A stretch of 64,000 bases of DNA from VRUE01 sp963727465 (GTDB taxonomy: Bacteria; Actinomycetota; Thermoleophilia; Solirubrobacterales; 70-9). The stretch covers positions 62,001 to 126,000 of the forward strand of contig CAVSGL010000005.1 in NCBI GenBank assembly GCA_963727465.1. The letters are read 5' to 3'. A model generated the notes under the pieces. It had not been told where the DNA came from. It saw only the letters and a program-made list of their open reading frames with translations, and searched no databases. Below are positions 24,420-30,304 of the stretch, piece after piece; position 1 is the stretch's first letter; each line of letters starts with the position of its first letter. Position numbers and translations under genes: made by a program.

Positions 24420-24704
24420 CTCGGGGCTCCACGGGGGGTCGAAGACCATCTTGGGGTGGACGGTGCTGACGCCGGGGAGGTCGCCGACGAACTCCCTCAT
24501 CTGCTCGGAGACCTGGGGGCCGATCGGGCAGGCGGGGGTCGTCAGGGTGAAGGTCACGTAGACGTCTTCGCTCTCGATCTCGACGTCGTAGACGAGGCCG
24601 AGGGAGACGAAGTCGAGGCCGAGCTCGGGGTCGATGACCTCCTCGAGCGCCTCCAGCACGTCGTCTTCGGTCAGGACTTCGGTCTGCGTCTGGTTCTCGG
24701 ACAT
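24381..24704 (-). CDS. DUF59/MIP18-family Fe-S assembly factor (SufT/PaaD-like)
   Basis: 107 aa. IDPELGLDFVSLGLVYDVEI and the Cys59 motif TTPACPIGPQV are the hallmarks of the MIP18/DUF59 family, which helps mature Fe-S proteins; in many Gram-positive bacteria the equivalent gene is sufT, next to sufU. Here it is isolated, about 22 kb from the suf operons, but very likely serves the same pathway. ATG start at 24704. Its last 12 codons (MMSEDAKFALGF) are repeated at 22436-22474 and, diverged, at about 21181-21195, each time next to integrase-like remnants. I infer that the 3' end is a chromosomal attachment site. Confidence 0.88.
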   Translation of the reverse strand: MSENQTQTEVLTEDDVLEALEEVIDPELGLDFVSLGLVYDVEIESEDVYVTFTLTTPACPIGPQVSEQMREFVGDLPGVSTVHPKMVFDPPWSPEMMSEDAKFALGF

Positions 24705-24724
24705 GAAGCCAATGGTAACCGGGC

Positions 24725-25267
24725 CTACGGCTCGGGCGGCAGCGGCTCGGGCGGCTTGCCCTCGCTGGCGGGCTGGAGCTCGAGCTGCCACCAGCCGACG
24801 TCGCGCCAGGCGCCGTCCTTCCAGCCGATCCGCCGGTAGACGCCGACCTGGGCGAAGCCGACGGCCTCGTGCAGGGCGACGCTCGCCGCGTTGGGCAGGG
24901 TGATGCCCGCGCAGGCGACATGGAAGCGCTGCCGGCGCAGGCGCTCGATCAGCTCGTCGTAGAGGGCGCGGCCGGTGCCGCGGCGGCGCTGCTCGGCGCC
25001 CACGTAGACGGAGGACTCGACCGCCCACCTGTAGGAGGGGCGGTAGCGGTGTGGGCAGGCGTAGGCGTAGCCGGCCACCTCGCCGTCTCGCTCGGCGACC
25101 AGCCAGGGATAGCTGGCCAGCGTCTCCCGGATCCGCGCGGCGAAGACCGCCGGCGCGGGCGTCTCTTCCTCGAACGAGGTCGCGCCGCACTCGACGAACG
25201 GCGCGTAGACCGCGACGCAGGCGGCGGCGTCGCGGTCGGGGTCGGCGGTGCGGATCGTCAGCGGCAT
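24725..25267 (-). CDS. GNAT N-acetyltransferase, phosphinothricin-acetyltransferase-like
   Basis: 180 aa from ATG 25267, the start that gives the typical MPLTIRTADPDRDAAAC. Family signatures: AVYAPFVECGATSFEEETP, WLVAERDGEVAGYAYA, the acetyl-CoA loop EQRRRGTGRALYDEL, and GFAQVGVYRRIGWKDGAWRDVGWWQL. The Pat/YncA group acetylates phosphinothricin-like compounds, methionine sulfoximine or amines; the true substrate is not determinable. It is 20 bp upstream of the DUF59 gene on the same strand. Confidence 0.88.
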   Translation of the reverse strand: MPLTIRTADPDRDAAACVAVYAPFVECGATSFEEETPAPAVFAARIRETLASYPWLVAERDGEVAGYAYACPHRYRPSYRWAVESSVYVGAEQRRRGTGRALYDELIERLRRQRFHVACAGITLPNAASVALHEAVGFAQVGVYRRIGWKDGAWRDVGWWQLELQPASEGKPPEPLPPEP

Positions 25268-25299
25268 CGAAGCTCGCCGGCACAATAGGCTGCCGCTCG

Positions 25300-25689
25300 A
25301 TGGAGCAGAGCAGCGGACAGGTGCGAAGGCGCTCGATCGGAATCGTCTTCTCCGACGGCGGCCTGCTGGCGCTGAGCGCCGAGCTTCCGCCGGGCTCGAG
25401 CGGACACGGGGACGAGCGCGTCAGCGCGGTCCTGCGCGAGCCCGGAGGCGAGCTGACGGACGTCTCCGAGGCGCTGCTCTCGACCGAGTACGGGCCCGAC
25501 GGAGTCCCGCGGCGCGCCACGCTCGAGCTCTGGACAGACGGTAACGACGGCCAGCCGCTGCGCGGGGCCGGCCGGCTGATCGACGCCGCCAAGTCGCACG
25601 GCGGCGAGGGCGACGTCGCCTTCTTCCGCTGGGCGCTCAAGGGACGCGAGGGCCTCGGCCACTACGAGCTGGTGCGCGAAGGTGGCTGA
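25300..25689 (+). CDS. Hypothetical protein
   Basis: 129 aa, ATG start, divergent from the GNAT gene. RRRSIGIVFSDGGLLALSAELPPGSSG, HGGEGDVAFFRWALKGREGLGHYELV. Mixed alpha/beta with no membrane segment and no recognised family. It overlaps the downstream HAD phosphatase gene by 8 bp, so the two are probably translated together, which is the only hint to its role. Confidence 0.65.
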   Translation: MEQSSGQVRRRSIGIVFSDGGLLALSAELPPGSSGHGDERVSAVLREPGGELTDVSEALLSTEYGPDGVPRRATLELWTDGNDGQPLRGAGRLIDAAKSHGGEGDVAFFRWALKGREGLGHYELVREGG

Positions 25690-26332
25690 CCGGGGCAACG
25701 GGATCGAGGCCGTGATCTCCGACTTCGGCGGCGTGCTGACGACGCCGCTGGTGCAGTCGTTCATGGCCTTCCAGGACCACACCGGAATCACCGGTGAGAA
25801 CCTCGGCAAGGCGATGCAGGCGGCGACCGACGCAAACGGCGGCAGCAATCCCCTGTTCGAGATGGAGCGCGGCGAGATCAGCGAGGCGGTCTTCCTCGAC
25901 CGGCTGACCGCCAGCCTCGAGCCGCTGCTCGGCCACCCGCCGGAGATGCACAGCTTCAAAGAGATCTACTTCGAGGCGCTGGAACCGAACCCGCCGATGA
26001 TCGACCTGATGCGCGCGCTCAAGGACGACGGCTACCGGATGGCGATGCTGACCAACAACGTGCGCGAGTGGGAGCCCTGGTGGCGACCGATGCTGCCGGT
26101 CGACGAGATCTTCGAGACCGTCGTCGACTCCGGCTTCGTCGGCTGCCGCAAGCCCGAATCGCGGATCTACCGGATCGCCCTCGATCGCCTCTCCCTCCCC
26201 GCCGAGTCCTGCCTCTTCGTCGACGACGTGAAGGTCAACTGCGAAGGCGCTGAAAGGGCCGGCATGGCCGCCGTCCACTTCCAGCACACCGAGCAGGCGA
26301 TCGCCGACGTGCGCGCGGCGCTCGCGCGCTGA
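25682..26332 (+). CDS. HAD-superfamily hydrolase
   Basis: 216 aa, GTG start overlapping the previous gene by 8 bp. HAD motif I is AVISDFGGVLTTP, which has Asp followed by FGGV: the second Asp of DxD is replaced by Gly, a pattern of the epoxide-hydrolase-N/phosphatase-like HAD group. Motif II is MAMLTNN, motif III lysine is in GCRKPESRIYR and motif IV is CLFVDDVKVN. Complete. Substrate unknown. The convergent SRPBCC gene ends 15 bp away. Confidence 0.87.
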   Translation: MADRGNGIEAVISDFGGVLTTPLVQSFMAFQDHTGITGENLGKAMQAATDANGGSNPLFEMERGEISEAVFLDRLTASLEPLLGHPPEMHSFKEIYFEALEPNPPMIDLMRALKDDGYRMAMLTNNVREWEPWWRPMLPVDEIFETVVDSGFVGCRKPESRIYRIALDRLSLPAESCLFVDDVKVNCEGAERAGMAAVHFQHTEQAIADVRAALAR

Positions 26333-26347
26333 ACGCAATCCCAGCGC

Positions 26348-26908
26348 TCAGGACCTCGACGCGCGCCGCTCGGCGAGCTGCCTGACCTCGTCCAGGTGCT
26401 CGGCGACGGCTCGGTTCCACTGCGGGACCACCCAGTGCGGCGCCGCGAGGCGGCCGAGAAACCAGAAGTCGATGCCGAGCTCGCCGTCGTAGCGCAGGAC
26501 GGTCGAGCCGCCGGACTCATCCAGGCGAAACTCCTCGCCGGCCTCCGGCACCGGGCCGGTGAGGTGACGGAAGCGCATCGCCGACGGAGGCTCGAGCTCG
26601 ATCGACTCGACCGTGCGCGCCTCGTAGAAGTGCACCTTCGTCAGGTGGGCGGCGACGACGAGCGACTCGCTGCCGGCGAGAACCTCGATCGAATCGCTGC
26701 GCGCCCGTCCCAGGTAGGGAGCGCTGAGGATCTCGTAGACGAGCTCGCGAGGGGCGGCGATCTCGACGCTCAGCGGGCCCAGCGCGTGGCGGCTGCGCCC
26801 CCAGCCGAGATCGAGGTGAAGGCGGCCCATCGCCAGCGCCAGGAAGCCGCCGGCGATCATCGCCAGCAGGAGCAGGGCCAGCGCGCCGAACGCGATCCAG
26901 CCGGTCAT
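26348..26908 (-). CDS. Membrane-anchored SRPBCC-fold protein
   Basis: 186 aa from ATG 26908, the start that places a TM helix (WIAFGALALLLLAMIAGGFLALAMG) at the N-terminus. The remainder is a polyketide-cyclase/START-like (SRPBCC) domain: VEIAAPRELVYEILSAPYLGRA, FRHLTGPVPEAGEEFRLDE, and a C-terminal helix with WNRAVAEHLDEVRQLAE. A lipid or hydrophobic ligand-binding role is usual for the fold. Divergent from the radical SAM gene with 54 bp between starts; a functional link is possible but unsupported. Confidence 0.75.
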   Translation of the reverse strand: MTGWIAFGALALLLLAMIAGGFLALAMGRLHLDLGWGRSRHALGPLSVEIAAPRELVYEILSAPYLGRARSDSIEVLAGSESLVVAAHLTKVHFYEARTVESIELEPPSAMRFRHLTGPVPEAGEEFRLDESGGSTVLRYDGELGIDFWFLGRLAAPHWVVPQWNRAVAEHLDEVRQLAERRASRS

Positions 26909-26962
26909 CTCGGTCTCGATTGCATCGGTTGCCCACGCACACGATCCCATACCCTGGATTGC

Positions 26963-28351
26963 GTGCTCGGCGCCACCGAGTCGATCTGCCCTCGCTGCCG
27001 GCGAGTCCTGGACGCTCAGCTCGTCGAGCGCGCCGGCCGGGTGGTGCTGCGCCGCTCCTGTCCCGACCACGGGGACTTCGAGGCGGTCGTCTACGGGGAC
27101 GCGCGACGCTACGCGGAGATCCAGCGCTTCGACAAGCCCGGCGAGGAACCCCGCGAGCGGCAGACCGAGAGCATCGACGGCTGCCCTCACGACTGCGGCA
27201 TCTGCCCGGACCACGCCCAGCACACCTGCCTCGGAATCATCGAGGTGAACACCGCCTGCAACCTCGACTGCCCGATCTGCTTCGCCGACTCCGGCAGCGG
27301 TCAGCAGGAGCACGGCTACTCGCTCACCCTCGAGCAGGTCGAATCGATGCTCGACTCGTTCGTGCGGGCCGAGGGCGCGCCGGAGTCGGTCCAGCTTTCC
27401 GGCGGCGAGCCCTCGATCCATCCCCAGATCCTCGAGATGCTGCGCGCCGCGAGGGACCGCGGCATCCCGCTGGTGATGCTCAACACCAACGGCATCCGCC
27501 TCGCCCGCGACCCGCGCTTCGCCCCCGCGCTGGCGGAGATCGGCGTCCACGTCTACCTCCAGTTCGACGGCTTCGAGGACTCCACCCAGGAGGCGATTCG
27601 GGGCAGGCCGCTGACCGAGGAGAAGCTGCGCGCGCTCGAGCGCTGCGCCGAGGCGGGTGTCGGCGTCTCGCTGGCGGCGGCGGTCGAGCGCGGCCTGAAC
27701 GAGCACGAGGTCGGGGCGATCGTCCGCTTCGGCGTCGAGCACCCGGCGGTCACCGGCGTCTTCTTCCAGCCGGTCACCCACTCGGGGCGCTTCCGCCCCG
27801 ACTCCGACCCGCTCGACAAGCTGACCAACTCGGATGTGATCGAGGCGGTCGCCGCGCAGCTGCCGGAGTGGTTTCGCGCAGACGACTTCGTCCCGGTCCC
27901 GTGCTGCTCGCCGACCTGCCGCTCGGCCACCTTCGCCCTCTACGACGGCGAGGATCTCGTTCCGCTGCCGCGCCTGGTCGACGTCGAGCAGTACCTCGAC
28001 TACGTGACCAACCGCGCCGTCCCGGACCTCGACGTGCGCGAGGCGCTGGAGGGGCTGTGGTCGGCGAAGGCCGCGGGCGGCAGCGCTCCCGTCGCCGAGC
28101 GCCTCGAGTGCGTCGCCTGCGCGACCGCGATGCCGCCGGAGCTGCGCGAGGTCGCGGCGCGCGGCTTCATGATCGTCGTCCAGGACTTCCAGGACCCCTA
28201 CACGCTCGACCTGCGCAAGCTGCGCAAGTGCTGCGTCGCGGAGATCGTCCCGGACGGACGCCTGATCCCGTTCTGCGCCTACAACTCGGTCGGCTACCGC
28301 GAGCAGGTCCGGCTCGAAGCCTCGCGCGCCACCGCCGCGGCGAACCGGTGA
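26963..28351 (+). CDS. Radical SAM enzyme resembling tetraether lipid synthase (Tes/MJ0619 type)
   Basis: 462 aa from GTG 26963. The radical SAM motif is Cys99-x3-Cys103-x2-Cys106 (ACNLDCPICFADSG). Before it is a cysteine-rich N-terminal part: CPRC (9, 12), CPDHG (33) and CPHDCGIC (74, 78, 81) with HTC (89), a zinc-ribbon/auxiliary-cluster layout I know from the archaeal Tes group. Later cysteines CCSPTC, CVAC and CC may hold another cluster. The glycine-rich SGGEPSIHP follows. Tes joins lipid tails between C atoms; bacterial relatives have been proposed in membrane-spanning lipid synthesis. Substrate here is unproven. A methyltransferase gene overlaps its stop by 4 bp. Confidence 0.8.
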   Translation: MLGATESICPRCRRVLDAQLVERAGRVVLRRSCPDHGDFEAVVYGDARRYAEIQRFDKPGEEPRERQTESIDGCPHDCGICPDHAQHTCLGIIEVNTACNLDCPICFADSGSGQQEHGYSLTLEQVESMLDSFVRAEGAPESVQLSGGEPSIHPQILEMLRAARDRGIPLVMLNTNGIRLARDPRFAPALAEIGVHVYLQFDGFEDSTQEAIRGRPLTEEKLRALERCAEAGVGVSLAAAVERGLNEHEVGAIVRFGVEHPAVTGVFFQPVTHSGRFRPDSDPLDKLTNSDVIEAVAAQLPEWFRADDFVPVPCCSPTCRSATFALYDGEDLVPLPRLVDVEQYLDYVTNRAVPDLDVREALEGLWSAKAAGGSAPVAERLECVACATAMPPELREVAARGFMIVVQDFQDPYTLDLRKLRKCCVAEIVPDGRLIPFCAYNSVGYREQVRLEASRATAAANR

Positions 28352-29133
28352 ACGACGCGGAGCTGAAGGCGTACTGCGCGGACGCCTACGCGAACCCGGC
28401 CGTGCGCTGGCTGCTCGGCGAGGAGCTGCACCCCGGCGGCGCCGCGACCACCCGGCGCACGCTCGAGCTGGCCGGCCTGCGGGCCGGCGAGCGGCTGCTG
28501 GACGTCGCCGCCGGGTCCGGCGCCTCGGCGATCCTGGCCGCGCGCGAGCTCGGCGTCGAAGCCCTCGGCGTCGAGTACGGCGAGGGGGCGGTCGAGGCTG
28601 CCCGCGCCGATGCGGCGACGGCCGGCCTCGGAGCGTCGGTCGGCTTCCTCCAGGGCGACGCGGAGGGGCTGCCGGTCGAGGACGGTGCCTTCGACGTCGC
28701 GCTCTGCGAGTGCTCGCTGTGCACGTTCCCCGACAAGGCGCGCGCCGTGGCGGAGTTCCGGCGCGCCCTGAGGCCCGGCGGCAGGCTCGCCCTTTCCGAC
28801 GTCGTCGCGGAGACCGGCGCGCTGCCGGCCGTCCTGCGCGGAGCGATGGCGACCGTCGCCTGCGTCGGCGGAGCGCTCCCCCTGCCAGGCTACGAGGAGT
28901 TGCTCACGGCGGGCGGGTTCTCGGTCGCGCGGCGCGAGCTGCTGGGCGAAGACGCCGACCTCTTCGCCCGCGGGATCGAAGAGCGCCTGCGCGGAGCGCG
29001 CCTGCTCGGCATCGCCCCCCCGGAGGGAGCGTCGCTGGGGATCGAGGAGGCGATCGAGGCGGTACGGATGGCCCGCCGGGCGATCGCCGACGGCCTGCTG
29101 AGCTACGCGATCGTCGTCGCCGAGGCCTCGTAG
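28348..29133 (+). CDS. Class I SAM-dependent methyltransferase
   Basis: 261 aa, GTG start overlapping the radical SAM gene (GTGA). SAM-binding motif I is RLLDVAAGSGASAILAA, followed by LGVEYGEGAVEAARA, FLQGDAEGLPVEDGAFDVALCECSL and LRPGGRLALSDVV. The layout resembles UbiE/ArsM-like methyltransferases; CECSLC is not the arsenite-binding cysteine set I would expect from ArsM. Strict coupling to the radical SAM enzyme suggests that both modify one compound, possibly a lipid or cofactor. Confidence 0.88.
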   Translation: MNDAELKAYCADAYANPAVRWLLGEELHPGGAATTRRTLELAGLRAGERLLDVAAGSGASAILAARELGVEALGVEYGEGAVEAARADAATAGLGASVGFLQGDAEGLPVEDGAFDVALCECSLCTFPDKARAVAEFRRALRPGGRLALSDVVAETGALPAVLRGAMATVACVGGALPLPGYEELLTAGGFSVARRELLGEDADLFARGIEERLRGARLLGIAPPEGASLGIEEAIEAVRMARRAIADGLLSYAIVVAEAS

Positions 29134-29283
29134 ATGAGCAGTTCCACGACGACGGACGTGCCGATCCGTTCCCAGCCCTGAGTGAGCAGTCCGTGTGGGC
29201 GGCGCGCCGACGAGCGCACCCCGCTCGCTCGACGCTAACTGTCTTACATACAAAACAGAGCGAAACCTGTAAGCTACAGAGTG

Positions 29284-29375
29284 CGGAGAGCAGAGGCTGC
29301 AAGGTCGCGGCACACGCCTGACAAGCGTGAGGTCGGTCCAATCAACCGGCAGGGGTTCGGGTCCCCCGCTCTCCG
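29284..29375 (+). ncRNA. tRNA-like RNA with long variable arm and GAC anticodon
   Basis: CGGAGAGC (29284-29291) pairs perfectly with GCTCTCCG (29368-29375), making a 7-8 bp acceptor stem with G as a possible discriminator. CACGC-CTGACAA-GCGTG is an ideal anticodon arm with anticodon GAC. A long variable arm (GGTCGGT/ACCGGC) and a T-arm-like GGGGTTCGGGTCCCC follow. The acceptor and variable arm are serine-tRNA-like, but GAC is a valine anticodon. Canonical U8 and A58 are missing, the D-arm is unusual (GCTGC/GCGGC) and no CCA is encoded. It may be a tRNA-derived regulatory RNA, an allo-tRNA, or a decayed tRNA. Confidence 0.5.
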
Positions 29376-29437
29376 TCAGCGATCGAGAGTTGGAGCGGGT
29401 CCTGGGTGAACGCGCGGCTCCTTGGTATCGTCAAGGG

Positions 29438-29450
29438 GCTTGTCAGGCGT
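29438..29450 (+). other. 13-nt segment complementary to the anticodon arm of the tRNA-like RNA
   Basis: GCTTGTCAGGCGT is the exact reverse complement of 29314-29326, which spans the 5' anticodon stem and the whole loop of the tRNA-like RNA. If both are in one transcript, two mutually exclusive folds are possible. It is followed by a GTGGG/CCCAC hairpin and the terminator. Confidence 0.6.
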
Positions 29451-29478
29451 TTGTGGGTGATTCCCACCTCTGCATCCA

Positions 29479-29502
29479 GACCCGCTTCGGCGGGTCTTTC
29501 TC
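29479..29502 (+). terminator. Intrinsic terminator with UUCG loop
   Basis: GACCCGC-TTCG-GCGGGTC followed by TTTCTC: a perfect 7-bp stem with a stable tetraloop and U-rich tail. No protein gene precedes it within 345 bp, so the transcript it ends is probably the tRNA-like RNA. Confidence 0.8.
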
Positions 29503-29632
29503 ATTCCAAGCGAGAGCCCCTCGGGGAAGGGCGACGGAGGCGTGCCGCGTGGCGCGGCACCGAGGTGCGCGCGAAACTGAATAGCTGAGTTTAGGAATCG
29601 TCATGTTTATCTCCAACGAAAGGAGGTGAGCG

Positions 29633-29692
29633 ATGTCATTCCGCAAGGTAAGCGCCTCAGCGCCCGCCCTATCGATCGTGAAGGGCACCTGA
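29633..29692 (+). CDS. 19-codon ORF with perfect extended Shine-Dalgarno
   Basis: MSFRKVSASAPALSIVKGT, preceded by GAAAGGAGGTGA 3 nt before the ATG, a 12-nt match to the 16S rRNA 3' tail complement. Upstream are hairpins (GTGCCGC/GCGGCAC near 29541-29559) and an AT-richer promoter-like stretch. No homologue recognised. Its length and ribosome-binding site match the ORF at 18987-19046, though the peptides are not similar. Confidence 0.4.
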   Translation: MSFRKVSASAPALSIVKGT

Positions 29693-29702
29693 GGTGACGG
29701 GC

Positions 29703-29732
29703 GCCGGCAGCGCGTCAGTTGTCGCTGCCGGC
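29703..29732. terminator. 10-bp perfect hairpin between convergent units
   Basis: GCCGGCAGCG-(10 nt)-CGCTGCCGGC. It overlaps the last codons of the minus-strand gene at 29715-30170 and follows the 19-codon ORF by 10 bp. Possible terminator for either. Confidence 0.55.
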
Positions 29733-30170
29733 CCTGTCCCAGACGTAGAGCTCGACCGCCTCGACGGCGAGCTCCATCAGGCGGGGCTGGGAGAGCAGCT
29801 CGAGGACCAGCTCGAGGGCGTCGTCTTCGGTGACGCCGGCGTCGACGGCCTCCTCGCCGCGGAAGCCGGCGGCGAGCTTGAGCGCCTCGCGGCGGTTCTC
29901 GCCGAGCGAGCCGAAGGCGCCCATGAGGAAGTCGCGGTTGGGGACCGGCTGGCCGAGCTCCAGCGAGCCGTGCCAGGCGGCGAGCATCGAGAGATCGTGC
30001 TCGTCGAGCTCCGACAGGGCTTTCGCGTAGTGGACCTCGAGCTCGTCGTCGGGGATCTCGTCGACCCAGGCGCGAACCGCCTCGCCGAGCAGCTGGCGAC
30101 GGGCCTCGCGGCCGATCGAGTCGGCGATCGCGCGGATCGCGTCGGCTGGGTCTACGAAGCAGAGGGCCAT
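29715..30170 (-). CDS. Hypothetical helical protein
   Basis: 151 aa: AIRAIADSIGREARRQLLGEAVRAWVDEIPDDELEVHYAKAL, AVDAGVTEDDALELVLELL. All-alpha, acidic, no membrane segment and no recognised family. ATG start; the gene ends inside the hairpin at 29703-29732. It is divergent from the addB-like gene (135 bp between starts); no evidence links them. Confidence 0.6.
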   Translation of the reverse strand: MALCFVDPADAIRAIADSIGREARRQLLGEAVRAWVDEIPDDELEVHYAKALSELDEHDLSMLAAWHGSLELGQPVPNRDFLMGAFGSLGENRREALKLAAGFRGEEAVDAGVTEDDALELVLELLSQPRLMELAVEAVELYVWDRAGSDN

Positions 30171-30304
30171 ACGGTGCGTTCAATCTAGAGAGGCCTGAGG
30201 ACGGCAAACCGGCGCGCGAAATCGCGCCATTTGCGGCTTCCCGGGCGGCGCGGCGGGGCGACCGGGCACGCCGGAGGGCTACCTATGCTGGACCGCTTGC
30301 CGAT

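Noticed and set aside
29134..29181. Short ORF (MSSSTTTDVPIRSQP) directly after the methyltransferase
   Set aside because: No Shine-Dalgarno, and no similarity; most likely chance.
29284..29375. Selenocysteine tRNA (selC)
   Set aside because: The long variable arm and possible 8-bp acceptor are suggestive, but the anticodon is GAC and not TCA, and the D-arm lacks the 6-bp stem. No selA, selB or selenoprotein context is seen.
29284..29505. tmRNA, SRP RNA or 6S RNA at this location
   Set aside because: The expected conserved segments (tag-peptide ORF with resume codon, GGAAGCAGC-type SRP loop, 6S bubble) are absent.
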